A stretch of DNA of 64,000 bases. Origin: Effusibacillus lacus. GTDB taxonomy: Bacteria; Bacillota; Bacilli; Tumebacillales; Effusibacillaceae. The notes beneath the pieces were generated by a model, which worked only from the letters and a program-made list of their open reading frames with translations, was not told the origin of the DNA and searched no databases. The DNA is taken from the NCBI RefSeq assembly GCF_002335525.1, contig NZ_BDUF01000003.1, positions 1 through 64,000 of the forward strand, in the 5' to 3' direction. Positions 16,617-25,444 of this stretch are shown piece by piece (within the stretch, counting starts at the first letter, position 1; every line of letters starts with the position of its first letter). Both the position numbers and the translations under genes were made by a program.

Positions 16617-17798
16617 CTATCCCAGTTCTTTTCCCACAATGGAAATAAACGACACGCACTGCCACGGGAAGCCGCCCAGGTTGTGAGTCAATCCGATCTT
16701 GGGATTCGGAAGCTGCCGCTTGCCCGCTTTGCCCTGGAACTGCAGGTACATTTCGTAGAGCATCCGCAATCCGCTGGCCCCAATGGGATGGCCGAAGGAT
16801 TTCAGCCCGCCGTCCGGATTGACCGGCAGTTCCCCTTCCAGGTCAAACACGCCGTTCAGCACATCCTGCCAAGCCTTGCCTCGCTCACTGAAACCCAGAT
16901 CTTCGTAGATCACGAGTTCTGTCGGAGTGAAACAGTCATGCACCTCCGCCATATCGATCTGCTTGCGCGGGTCTGTAATGCCCGCCTGCCTGTAGGCTTC
17001 TTTGGCGGCCATCACATTTTCCCGGATCGACGTGAAATCAAAATCCTGCCGAAGCACGCCATCTCCGGGACCAGCCGCAATTGTCAGCGCCTTTACATAC
17101 ATCGGATCTTTCCGGTATTTAGGGGCGTCCTCCGTCCTCACGATGATCGCGGCGGCCGCACCATCCGCCACGCCCGAACAGTCCATGATGCCAAGGGGAG
17201 CCGCCACCATTGGCGACTTGGCAATCGCCTCGAGGGGTACTTCACTTCTGAACTGGGCCTTCGGATTCAGCGACCCGTTCCGGTGGTTCTTCCAGGCGAT
17301 CCGTGTCAGCACTTCCTTCCCTTTTTCCGGGTCCAATCCGTATTTGGAAAAATAGGCCGGTGCCAGGAACGAAAAGGCAGCCGGTGCGGTAATCGGAGGT
17401 GTTGTCCCGTCATTGGGCGGCTCCGCCACCGCCAATCCGCTGTAGCCGGAATCCTTCAGCTTCTCAACCCCAATGGCAAGCGCCATGTCATAAGCCCCGG
17501 AAGCTACCGCGTAACAAGCGTTGCGGAACGCTTCCGACCCGGTGGCGCACATGTTCTCGACCCGTGTTACCGGAATGTACTGCGTCTTTAAAGGCCCGGA
17601 CAAGGTTAACCCGGACAACCCCGACGCAAAGGTTCCCAGCCAACAGGCGTCAATGTCGCTCGGTTCCACCCCGGCATCGGCAAACGCTTCGTAAGCCGCT
17701 TCCACCAGCAGGTCATCCGCGCTCTTGTCCCAGTGCTCGGCAAACCGGGTACACCCCATTCCAATAACCGCGACTTTATCTGTGATTCCTTTGCTCAT
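16617..17798 (-). CDS. SCP2-type thiolase (nonspecific lipid-transfer protein family)
   Basis: Thiolase-fold protein of 393 residues. The nucleophile loop ENMCATGSEAFRNA has its Cys, and FGHPIGASG has the His, but the second active-site Cys motif is replaced by LTHNLGG, as in SCP-x and Ltp-type members. The family includes true thiolases and retro-aldolase partners of DUF35 proteins. It overlaps the DUF35-containing gene by 23 bp, and AGGAGGG precedes its ATG, so the two products probably form a complex. Confidence 0.88.
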   Translation of the reverse strand: MSKGITDKVAVIGMGCTRFAEHWDKSADDLLVEAAYEAFADAGVEPSDIDACWLGTFASGLSGLTLSGPLKTQYIPVTRVENMCATGSEAFRNACYAVASGAYDMALAIGVEKLKDSGYSGLAVAEPPNDGTTPPITAPAAFSFLAPAYFSKYGLDPEKGKEVLTRIAWKNHRNGSLNPKAQFRSEVPLEAIAKSPMVAAPLGIMDCSGVADGAAAAIIVRTEDAPKYRKDPMYVKALTIAAGPGDGVLRQDFDFTSIRENVMAAKEAYRQAGITDPRKQIDMAEVHDCFTPTELVIYEDLGFSERGKAWQDVLNGVFDLEGELPVNPDGGLKSFGHPIGASGLRMLYEMYLQFQGKAGKRQLPNPKIGLTHNLGGFPWQCVSFISIVGKELG

Positions 17799-19221
17799 GC
17801 TCTGCAACCCTCCTATACGGCTTCGCCTTCCAGAAATAGTTATGAATTCCTCCTGCCTGATACAATCTGCGGAAGGTCATTTCAAGCTCCATTCCGATTC
17901 GCACCTCAGCCGGGTCGCAATCGGTCACTTCACACATGATCCGTCCTCCGCCTTCGAAATCCACCACCGCGACAACTGTGGGAGGTGCGGGACTTGCAGC
18001 CAGGTAATCAATCGTGTAAGTCGCAATTCTTGCAGTCTTTCCATAGAAACGGTAGTCTTCCATCCTGTCTTTTGCTTGGCATTGCACGCACACACGCTGT
18101 TTCGGAAACTGCGGTGTGCCGCACTCCAGGCATTTGGAACCGTACAGGGCCAGGTTTTGGTGGTAATTCCGCTGCATGGCGGTCACGGAGGGTCTGGGTG
18201 TTTCCGGCCTTCGAGGGGGTTCTGCAGGAAGAACGCCTCTCCACTTCAGATAATCGGCATATCGGATGAGGTTGCTTTTTGACGCCAGATGTCCGGAGAT
18301 ACCTAACCGCCTGGGCAAACGTTCGATGGCAGCGGTGACTTCAAATACAATGGCATCGCTGCCCTCCCCAAAGCTGACAAAGAGAATCTTGTCGCCCGGC
18401 CTGGCTTGTTCAAGTGCAGCCACCAGCATCATGGGAGCATGTGCCGTCCCTGTCATGCCCACACTGTCCGTCAACGGGTCCTGGAACTGCTCCTTCTGGA
18501 ATCCAAGCATCCCTGCAATGGCCATTTGCGCCTTGGGAGCCGGCCCCGCCATCACAATCCTGGAAAAATCGCCCGGCTGCATACCGGCGGTTTCCAGGAC
18601 ACCCCGTACGCTGGCACCCACCGTCTCCCCGTACACAGTCTGAACAAACCGCTCTTCCCAGGAGTGGACAAACTTGTCTCCCTTGTTTCTCCAACCGCCG
18701 ATTTGCTCCCGGCTATGACTGTGAACGGCAACAGCCTTTGCAATAACGTCGTCGCCGGAGCCAAACAGAAACGCGGCTGCGCCATCCCCGAACAACTGCT
18801 CATTCTGCCCCTGGGGCGCTCCCAGTCGGCAGTCGGCGGTTACGGCCAGCGCTCCCTTCGCCCCCGCCCGCACCATATCAAGAGCAGATAACATGGCGGC
18901 TGAGGAAGCCCGAAGCGACCCGGTTACATCCGCGACCCGTACATTGCTTTTCAGATCAAGAGCTGCCGCAACTGTGCCTGCCGCCTGCTTCTCTTCGTAA
19001 GCAGCCGTTGTTGTCGCAAAGAATACCCCATCGACTTCCCTTCCGGCGAACTCCTGCAGACAATCCAATGCCGCATTGACCGACATGGACACGCTGTCCT
19101 CGTCAAAATTGGCCACTGCCCTCTCGCCGACCATGGCACGTTCGCCAAACGCCTCTGCCATCTTTTTCCGCTCCAGCCGGTAGTAAGGTATGTACGCCCC
19201 GTAAGAAACAATCCCTGCCAC
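17776..19221 (-). CDS. HMG-CoA-synthase-like protein fused to a DUF35 zinc-ribbon/OB domain
   Basis: A 481-residue fusion. Residues ~1-335 have the thiolase fold of HMG-CoA synthase-like proteins (GIVSYGAYIPYYRL, GEGSDAIVFEV). The usual nucleophile loop reads DVTGSLRASSAAM with no Cys, so a normal condensing activity is unlikely. Residues ~370-480 are DUF35, with a zinc ribbon CLECGTPQ...CVQC and an OB fold. Such proteins bind acyl-CoA and partner with SCP2-type thiolases. The GTG at 19221 follows GGGGAGGGG; a longer frame has no ribosome site. It is the first gene of the operon. Confidence 0.85.
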   Translation of the reverse strand: MAGIVSYGAYIPYYRLERKKMAEAFGERAMVGERAVANFDEDSVSMSVNAALDCLQEFAGREVDGVFFATTTAAYEEKQAAGTVAAALDLKSNVRVADVTGSLRASSAAMLSALDMVRAGAKGALAVTADCRLGAPQGQNEQLFGDGAAAFLFGSGDDVIAKAVAVHSHSREQIGGWRNKGDKFVHSWEERFVQTVYGETVGASVRGVLETAGMQPGDFSRIVMAGPAPKAQMAIAGMLGFQKEQFQDPLTDSVGMTGTAHAPMMLVAALEQARPGDKILFVSFGEGSDAIVFEVTAAIERLPRRLGISGHLASKSNLIRYADYLKWRGVLPAEPPRRPETPRPSVTAMQRNYHQNLALYGSKCLECGTPQFPKQRVCVQCQAKDRMEDYRFYGKTARIATYTIDYLAASPAPPTVVAVVDFEGGGRIMCEVTDCDPAEVRIGMELEMTFRRLYQAGGIHNYFWKAKPYRRVAEHEQRNHR

Positions 19222-19328
19222 AGGCACCCCTCCCCAGAATCTTTTCGTCCTGTTTTTGAACCGAACGGTCGTTAGGTTTTTATATGAATTCATTCTACAA
19301 CATGTATAGAAAAAATTGAATTGAAAAA

Positions 19329-19342
19329 TGAATGATCATTCA
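19329..19342. promoter_or_regulatory. FadR-like operator palindrome
   Basis: TGAATGATCATTCA is a perfect 14-bp palindrome made of the two FadR half-sites TGAATGA and TCATTCA without a spacer. It lies between the divergent acyl-CoA ligase gene and the degradation operon. The Bacillus FadR consensus has a 4-bp spacer, so the regulator may be a relative. Confidence 0.6.
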
Positions 19343-19450
19343 ATGCCATGTCCGAAAAATTTTTGACCTGAGTTGACTGGAAAGGCGTATAATTATGATT
19401 GAATATTTTTTCTATTGTTTCGATTACGAATTTTTGGGGAGGAATCTGCC

Positions 19451-21067
19451 ATGATGAATTTTCCTTTGACACTCCGCTCTTTTCTGGAAAGGGCGGAAAA
19501 AGTATTTCCGAAGAAAGAGATCGTATCCCGTACAAGTGCAGGCATATTCCGCTACAATTATGCGGAATACGGCAATCGTACCCGCCGGCTGGCCAGTGTA
19601 CTGGAATCACTCGGGGTTGAACGGGGAGAACGGGTGGGGACTTTCGCATGGAATCATCACCGTCACCTGGAGGTATATTTCGCAGTTCCTTGCATGGGCG
19701 CGGTTTTGCATACTATCAATATCCGTTTGTCCGGCGAACATATAGCCTATATCGTCAATCATGCGGAGGACAAGGTTTTGTTTGTGGATGAAGATTTGCT
19801 TCCCGCCATCGAAAAGGTCAAGGACCAATTGAAGACTGTAAAGGCGTTCGTAGTCATGACTGACAAGCCGGAACTTCCTCCTACCACACTTTCGCCTGTT
19901 TATTCTTATGAACAGCTTTTGGCTCAGGGGAATCCGAACTTTCAATTCCCGCAAGATCTGGACGAGAATGCTCCCGCAGGAATGTGCTACACATCCGCCA
20001 CTACCGGGAACCCCAAGGGAGTTGTTTACACGCACCGAAGCACCTATCTCCATACCATGTGCCTGGGCCTTGCTGACACATTGGGGCTGTCGGAGGCCGA
20101 TTGTCTGATGCCTGTCGTTCCCATGTTCCATGTGAACGCCTGGGGAATGCCCTTCGCAGCCGTCTGTTTTGGATCCAAACAAGTCCTGCCCGGACCCATG
20201 CCGACTCCCAATGTCCTGCTGGAATTGATTCAACAAGAGCGAGTAACCCTTACGGCAGGCGTTCCCACCGTCTGGCTTGGTGTCATGAAAGCCATCGAAG
20301 AAGGAAACTACGATCTGTCCAGCATCCGGGCAATTGTTTGCGGAGGATCGGCAGCCCCCCGCAGCCTGATTCACACTTATGAGAAAAAATATGGCATCCC
20401 CTTCCTGCACGCATACGGCATGACAGAAGCCAGCCCGGTGGTGACCGTATCCCGCTTGAAGAGCTACCAAAAAGGACTGTCAGACGACGAAATGCTCGAC
20501 ATTCGTTCCAAGCAGGGTCTGCTGGTACCGGGGCTTGAAATGAGGGTAGTGGGGCAAACGGGGGAAGATGTGAACTGGAACGGACAGGAAATGGGCGAAT
20601 TGCTGCTTCGCGGCCCCTGGATTGCCGATGAATATTACAGGGACGAACGATCGAGAGATACTTTCGTTGACGGATGGTACCACTCAGGTGACGTGGCGGT
20701 CGTCGATGAAGAAGGAACGATCAAGCTTGTGGACCGCACGAAGGATCTGGTGAAGAGCGGAGGTGAATGGATTTCTTCCGTGGATCTGGAAAATGCGTTG
20801 ATGGCTCACCCGGCCGTATTTGAGGCCAGCGTTGTCGGCGTGCCCCACCCCAAGTGGGATGAGCGCCCGATCGCTTTCGTGGTCCTGAAAGAAGGATTCA
20901 AAGGCAAAGTTGCGAAAGAAGAATTCTTCACCTACCTGCAAGAACGATTTGCCAAGTGGTGGGTGCCGGACGATGTGATCTTCCTCGATGAGATTCCGAA
21001 GACATCCGTGGGCAAGTTCCTGAAACGGGCGCTTCGCTCCCAGTTCCAGGATCATTTTGCTTCCTGA
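19451..21067 (+). CDS. Acyl-CoA ligase (AMP-forming, fatty-acid type)
   Basis: Activates a carboxylic acid to its CoA thioester through an acyl-adenylate. The 538-residue enzyme has the P-loop-like TSATTGNPKGVVYTH, the motif YGMTEASP, the hinge region YHSGDVAVVDEEG and the C-terminal catalytic Lys in IPKTSVGKFLKR. The ATG at 19451 follows GGGGAGGAA. It is transcribed divergently from the acyl-CoA degradation operon across the FadR-like site, so both are probably induced by the same acyl-CoA. Confidence 0.94.
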   Translation: MMNFPLTLRSFLERAEKVFPKKEIVSRTSAGIFRYNYAEYGNRTRRLASVLESLGVERGERVGTFAWNHHRHLEVYFAVPCMGAVLHTINIRLSGEHIAYIVNHAEDKVLFVDEDLLPAIEKVKDQLKTVKAFVVMTDKPELPPTTLSPVYSYEQLLAQGNPNFQFPQDLDENAPAGMCYTSATTGNPKGVVYTHRSTYLHTMCLGLADTLGLSEADCLMPVVPMFHVNAWGMPFAAVCFGSKQVLPGPMPTPNVLLELIQQERVTLTAGVPTVWLGVMKAIEEGNYDLSSIRAIVCGGSAAPRSLIHTYEKKYGIPFLHAYGMTEASPVVTVSRLKSYQKGLSDDEMLDIRSKQGLLVPGLEMRVVGQTGEDVNWNGQEMGELLLRGPWIADEYYRDERSRDTFVDGWYHSGDVAVVDEEGTIKLVDRTKDLVKSGGEWISSVDLENALMAHPAVFEASVVGVPHPKWDERPIAFVVLKEGFKGKVAKEEFFTYLQERFAKWWVPDDVIFLDEIPKTSVGKFLKRALRSQFQDHFAS

Positions 21068-21075
21068 CGATAGAT

Positions 21076-21117
21076 GGGCTGCCTCTCTAAGTAGTTTTTA
21101 CTGCTTGAGGCAGTCCC
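21076..21117 (+). terminator. Hairpin after the acyl-CoA ligase gene
   Basis: GGGCTGCCTC pairs with GAGGCAGTCCC (one bulged base) just after the stop codon. The following T-run is weak, so terminator strength is uncertain. Confidence 0.6.
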
Positions 21118-21259
21118 TTATGTTCTGTGATATATAATCGAATTATGGGTAATAATGGGGGGTGGTTGATTTCGTTGGCAAGTGTCAAACGGTGGACAGT
21201 ACGATTTTCGAGCATAGCAGAAACGAAAAAATAATTAGGACCCAAGGAGCTGATTCATT

Positions 21260-21685
21260 ATGACATTGCGATTGACCCCCTATTTAATGATGGACGGAAA
21301 TGCAAAGGAAGCTATCCAATTTTACGAAAAAGCATTGGATGCCAAAGTTCTCTTTCTCCAAACTTTCGGAGAGATGCCGGAAAACCCCGAATTTCCTTTA
21401 CCAGCAGATGCAAAGGATCGTGTCGCACACGCAATGTTAAAAGTTGGCGAAACGGACCTTATGCTTTCTGATACGTTTCCAGGTCAACCCCATCAACAGG
21501 GAAATCAAGTTACCATTTGTATTTCAACTAACGACATGGAAAAATCAAAACAAATTTATGAAGCCTTGCAGCAAGACGGTCAAGTGAACATGCCGCTGCA
21601 AGAAACATTTTTTAGCCCTGCTTACGGTATTGTAACCGACAAGTTCGGTGTAACCTTCCAAATTTACACTGAGGGACATCAATAA
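21260..21685 (+). CDS. VOC family protein, PhnB type
   Basis: A 141-residue vicinal-oxygen-chelate fold protein that begins MTLRLTPYLMMDGNAKEAIQFYEKAL and ends FGVTFQIYTEG, typical of PhnB/YjdN proteins. Family roles are varied (glyoxalase-like, antibiotic resistance, methyltransferase-like) and the specific function is open. AAGGAG precedes the ATG. It is a single gene closed by its own terminator. Confidence 0.85.
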   Translation: MTLRLTPYLMMDGNAKEAIQFYEKALDAKVLFLQTFGEMPENPEFPLPADAKDRVAHAMLKVGETDLMLSDTFPGQPHQQGNQVTICISTNDMEKSKQIYEALQQDGQVNMPLQETFFSPAYGIVTDKFGVTFQIYTEGHQ

Positions 21686-21693
21686 TGCAATAA

Positions 21694-21729
21694 AACGGCT
21701 CTGTTCGCATCGTTTGCGACGGAGCCGTT
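21694..21729 (+). terminator. Terminator of the PhnB-type gene
   Basis: AACGGCTC/GAGCCGTT stem extended inside by TCGCA/TGCGA, 9 bp past the stop codon; the T-rich tail is short. Confidence 0.65.
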
Positions 21730-22106
21730 CTCCGTTTGTCTTAGGATTTCTACAAGTAAATAGGTATCTACCGAAAACAGCAAAAGGACATTCTTCACAA
21801 AATCAGGGTTTATACATATGTTCATTACTTTTTACCTATGCGGGTGATGTTAGCTCGAAGGGATTTCCCCTAAATTGTTCAACAAAATGCCCCGTTCAAC
21901 AAAACAAGCTTCCTATATGGCAGCCTTCGTTTGTGTTTTCAACTGTCAATCCCCGTTGAACAAATAATAGGCTACTGCTGCAACTATCTCCATCCCCGCA
22001 GCACTATTAAGAAGTAAGGCAATCTTGGAAGGTTATTTCGTGCAGTTGTTTATCAACTGCTGGATTAACATTAACGCACCACCTCTGGAAAGCAGTTCAT
22101 CATTTT
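21730..22106. other. 377-bp region without a recognisable gene
   Basis: AT-rich sequence with no convincing frame. It contains a near-direct repeat CCCGTT(C/G)AACAAA at 21891 and 21952, a palindrome TTGTTCAACAA at 21875-21885, and a hairpin GCAGTTG/CAACTGC around 22042-22060 that may end the MFS transcript although it lacks a T-run. It may be remnant DNA. Confidence 0.45.
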
Positions 22107-23333
22107 CTATCGCATCACTTTTGTATTGCACTCAACGTGGTGAATGGGGGCGCCAATCTCCGTCTCTTTCCTGATTCTTGAGGCAATCAGTGTTCCCGCT
22201 GCGATGGCAATCGCCCCAAACAGGAATGCACTGCGGAAACCTCCAAGATGGTCAATGATCCATCCGGCCGCCCCGGGTCCAATCAATTGTCCAACCGCAA
22301 AAAACACCGTTGCATACCCCAAGGACACACTGATCAGTGGTGGCGGAACCTGTTCAGTGGCAGTGGCTTGAATCAAGGACAGCATTCCCCCTATCGTTAC
22401 TCCCAAAACGAACTGACCTGTAACAAAACCCGCGGCGCTGGGAGTTGCCACAGGGATTAGGATCCCCGCAATCATCGCCCCGGATGACATCAACAGCGCC
22501 AACCTTCTTCCAATCCGGTCCGAAATGATTCCCCAGAGTGGACCGCTCCAAATGGACAAGAAGCCCCCCAACGCAACCACCCAGCCGGCCAGAACCGGAT
22601 CCATTGAATATTCCAGCATAAAGCCCGGCAGGAATGTCATGGGAATCATATAGGAAGTGCCTGCAAAAAAGTACACAACAGCGGTAAGAAGTACCTGTTT
22701 GTTCTTGTATACCAGATCGATGGAGTTAAGCTGGGGTCTTTGAGTGGTGACGGCAGACTGGGGCGGGTCTTTCAAAATCACGAATGCCCAAACGGTTGTC
22801 ACAAGCGCAAAAAATCCAAACAGGGCCCAAACCGCACGCCAACCTGATCCGGGAACCATTTCAATCACAATGGGAACGACACTGCCGGCGATCAGTGTAC
22901 CAATCCCGGCACCGCTGGACATAAACCCGATTACCGTCCCTCTGCGCCGGGGAAACCAGGCGACCAAAAGCGCAATCAGGGGGGTAAAGATAAGAGCCGT
23001 TCCCGCACCCGCAACAAACATCATCACAAGCGCCCCCTCGAAAGAAGGGACCCAGGAAAGGCACAGCAGGCTCACCGTGATCAAAAACCCGCCAATGACA
23101 ATGACCTTCTTTGCTCCCCAACGGGCGGCAAGCAGTCCTGCAAACACTACCACACCCAGATACCCGAGGGCGGTGGAAGTTCCCAGCATGCCTGCCTGGG
23201 AATAACTCAGTTCCAGACCATCCCGCATGAACGGCATAACAATGCCGTATGCCATTCTTGCAAATCCCAACGCGGTTACATTCAACAGAATTCCAGTTAT
23301 CACATACAGCCAGATCCGCCTGTCTTGGCCCAC
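22107..23333 (-). CDS. MFS transporter
   Basis: A 408-residue major facilitator protein with twelve hydrophobic segments. The loop between helices 2 and 3 reads GLLAARWGAKKV, and the symmetric loop in the second half reads GIISDRIGRRLAL. The N-terminal pattern (GFARMAYGIVMPFM) is like the YbfB/YjiJ branch. It starts with a GTG at 23333 with a modest ribosome site. An upstream FadR-like sequence suggests a link to acyl metabolism. Substrate unknown. Confidence 0.88.
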   Translation of the reverse strand: MGQDRRIWLYVITGILLNVTALGFARMAYGIVMPFMRDGLELSYSQAGMLGTSTALGYLGVVVFAGLLAARWGAKKVIVIGGFLITVSLLCLSWVPSFEGALVMMFVAGAGTALIFTPLIALLVAWFPRRRGTVIGFMSSGAGIGTLIAGSVVPIVIEMVPGSGWRAVWALFGFFALVTTVWAFVILKDPPQSAVTTQRPQLNSIDLVYKNKQVLLTAVVYFFAGTSYMIPMTFLPGFMLEYSMDPVLAGWVVALGGFLSIWSGPLWGIISDRIGRRLALLMSSGAMIAGILIPVATPSAAGFVTGQFVLGVTIGGMLSLIQATATEQVPPPLISVSLGYATVFFAVGQLIGPGAAGWIIDHLGGFRSAFLFGAIAIAAGTLIASRIRKETEIGAPIHHVECNTKVMR

Positions 23334-23349
23334 TCTTCCACCGCCTTCT

Positions 23350-23367
23350 AAAATGAATATTCATTCA
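23350..23367 (-). promoter_or_regulatory. FadR-like operator upstream of the MFS gene
   Basis: On the minus strand TGAATGAATATTCATTTT matches 16 of 18 positions of the Bacillus FadR consensus as I recall it (TGAATGAMTANTCATTCA). It lies 17 bp before the MFS start and also in front of the divergent nitronate monooxygenase gene. Confidence 0.6.
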
Positions 23368-23519
23368 TTATCATTCTATGTTTCTGAATATTCTACAATG
23401 CCGATCTTATATCCTTCCCCACTCCCCTTCCATATGTTTTATAATCAAAGAATGAAGCGCACTCCGAAAGCGGAAGTGAAACGAATGGACAGAAAAAGGT
23501 ATTTCAAGGGGGATGGACA

Positions 23520-24491
23520 ATGAGAAACCGGGTTTGTGAACTGTTGGGAATTCAGTATCCGATCATTCAGGGGGGATTGGCCTACGTGGGCAATGGAGCG
23601 CTGGCCGCCGCCGTGTCCAACGGGGGCGGCTTCGGCCAGGTAGGAACGGCTGGGCGCTCTCCCGAGAACTTCAAGGAACAGGTTCGCATTGCTGCCGAAT
23701 CGACCGACAAACCTTTTGGAGTCAACCTTCCGGTCAGTGAGCATTCCGACAACACGCCCTACATTGAAGCAATCCTTGAGGTGAAGGACAAACTGACCGC
23801 CATCAGCCTGTCTGCCGGCAACCCGAAGCCGCTGGTTCCCCTGTTCAAACAGGCCGGACTGAAAATCATGATCATGACCGCATCTGTCAAACATGCGTTA
23901 AAAGCGCAGGAACTTGGCGCTGATCTGGTCATCTGCGAAGGATTTGAAGCGGGAGGGCACAACAGCCCCCTGGAGATGACACTTTTCAGTTTGATTCCGC
24001 AAGTATCCAGGGAATTGCAGGTTCCCGTGGTGGCGGCTGGCGGTATTGCCAATGGGCAGGGCGTAGTTGCCGCATTCGCACTGGGGGCTGAAGGGGTGCA
24101 GTTGGGAACCCTGTTTGTGGCGACAAAGGAATGTGAAGCTCATGACAACTACAAGAAGCTGCTGATCGAGGCAAAAGACGATGCCACCATGGTAATGGAA
24201 CGAAGTATCGGGCGGGTCACCCGAGTCCTGAAATCCCCTTTCGCGCAAAAGATTCTGGAATTTGAAAAGACCCGGCCCACCGTGGAAGAACTCCTCCCCT
24301 ACATATTGGGAAGGAACAACCGGGTGGCGGCCATAGAAGGACGGATTGAGGAAGGATGGATGAATTGCGGACAAGGCGTGGGATTGATTGATACTATTGA
24401 CAGTGCCGCCGATGTGGTTCGCAGATTGGCCCGGGAAGCACGGGAAGTGTCTGCCAATCTGGACATTCTTCAGAACGTATTTGCAGAATAA
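23520..24491 (+). CDS. Nitronate monooxygenase / FabK-type flavoprotein
   Basis: A 323-residue FMN TIM-barrel enzyme with LGIQYPIIQGGLAYVG, CEGFEAGGHNSP (putative catalytic His), AAGGIANGQGV and ALGAEGVQLGTLF. It is a paralogue of the protein at 1847-2812, with the same motif order but clear divergence. The ATG follows AAGGGGGATGG. A FadR-like site lies 150 bp upstream. It probably acts on an alkyl nitronate or on enoyl thioesters; the sequence does not decide. Confidence 0.87.
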   Translation: MRNRVCELLGIQYPIIQGGLAYVGNGALAAAVSNGGGFGQVGTAGRSPENFKEQVRIAAESTDKPFGVNLPVSEHSDNTPYIEAILEVKDKLTAISLSAGNPKPLVPLFKQAGLKIMIMTASVKHALKAQELGADLVICEGFEAGGHNSPLEMTLFSLIPQVSRELQVPVVAAGGIANGQGVVAAFALGAEGVQLGTLFVATKECEAHDNYKKLLIEAKDDATMVMERSIGRVTRVLKSPFAQKILEFEKTRPTVEELLPYILGRNNRVAAIEGRIEEGWMNCGQGVGLIDTIDSAADVVRRLAREAREVSANLDILQNVFAE

Positions 24492-24509
24492 CAGGTATCC
24501 ATTGCAAAG

Positions 24510-24538
24510 CGAGGTCTCCTTTGAGGTCCTCGTTTTTT
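24510..24538 (+). terminator. Rho-independent terminator
   Basis: CGAGG/CCTCG with an inner CTC/GAG and six T, 18 bp after the flavoprotein stop codon. Confidence 0.88.
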
Positions 24539-24590
24539 GCATGCAATCCCCTATCATTCCCGGTTTTTGGATCTGAGAGGTTTATATTTT

Positions 24591-24631
24591 CCCAAATTGG
24601 TCAATTCTAGTTCCTGTAATACCAATTTGGG
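24591..24631 (+). promoter_or_regulatory. Perfect 10-bp inverted repeat ending in the ribosome site
   Basis: CCCAAATTGG (24591-24600) and CCAATTTGGG (24622-24631) enclose 21 bases. The last G residues of the right arm belong to the Shine-Dalgarno sequence GGGAGGAG of the LysM-3D gene, so the RNA hairpin could mask translation. A DNA operator is the alternative. Confidence 0.55.
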
Positions 24632-24644
24632 AGGAGAAACTGAA

Positions 24645-25337
24645 ATGTTGAGATCGAAAGGTTTTCTGTTTCCGGGATTACTGACTCTGTTGTTAATGCT
24701 GTTTCAACCGTTTGTTTCTGTCTCTTATGCAAAACCCTTGTCAATGGGCGAGGAAGACGGCAGGGAGGCATCATCCCAGGCATCTGGCACGGCACTTGCT
24801 TCCCGCTCGGGCAGTTTGAAAAATGATCATTTTTTTGTGACATACAAGGTAAAAGCAGGTGATACCCTGTTTGAACTGGCCCGGCAATTCCAAACCGACG
24901 TGAATTCGCTAATGGCCTTCAATAACATTGCGGATCCGCGAACGCTGCGAATCGGCCAGATCCTGACCATACCCAAAGAGCGGAAACAAGCCGAGTCTTC
25001 CACCCCCATGAGCGTGGACAAGGTATTGACTTTTCACCTGACTGCCTATACGGCAGGTCCGGAATCCACAGGAAAGTATCCGGGACATCCGGCATACGGG
25101 ATTACATCATCGGGTAAACGCGCCACAGAAGGACGGACCATTGCGGTTGACCCGCGTGTCATTCCTTACGGAACCAAAGTATACATTGAAGGAGTGGGAA
25201 TCCGGACTGCGGAAGATACGGGTGGAGCCATCAAGGGGAACCGGATTGATGTCTACATGGAGAACCTTGGACAAGCGATTCAATTTGGCGTGAAAAAGGA
25301 TGTGCGAGTCTACATTCTGTCATCGCCAAACTCCTAA
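24645..25337 (+). CDS. Secreted LysM and 3D domain cell-wall protein
   Basis: A 230-residue exported protein. A signal peptide covers about residues 1-29 (hydrophobic core, then VSVSYA). A LysM peptidoglycan-binding module spans about 66-108 (YKVKAGDTLFELARQF to LRIGQILTIP). The C-terminal 3D domain (~125-225) carries its Asp residues in TIAVDPRVIPYGTKVYI, AEDTGGAIKG and NRIDVYM, as in Bacillus YocH/YorM-type wall hydrolases. The ATG at 24645 follows GGGAGGAG within an inverted repeat. Confidence 0.92.
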   Translation: MLRSKGFLFPGLLTLLLMLFQPFVSVSYAKPLSMGEEDGREASSQASGTALASRSGSLKNDHFFVTYKVKAGDTLFELARQFQTDVNSLMAFNNIADPRTLRIGQILTIPKERKQAESSTPMSVDKVLTFHLTAYTAGPESTGKYPGHPAYGITSSGKRATEGRTIAVDPRVIPYGTKVYIEGVGIRTAEDTGGAIKGNRIDVYMENLGQAIQFGVKKDVRVYILSSPNS

Positions 25338-25444
25338 TCAAAGCAAGGTTTATACTACTACTTATTGGACAAAATGATAAATGCGCCCAGCACACATATA
25401 TTAAACTACACACTCAGGATGAAAGACGGAAAGGAGTAACCAAA

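Noticed and set aside
21147-21236. 29-codon frame (MGNNGGWLISLASVKRW...) before the PhnB-type gene
   Set aside because: No ribosome site of quality and no conservation evidence; likely chance in the upstream region.
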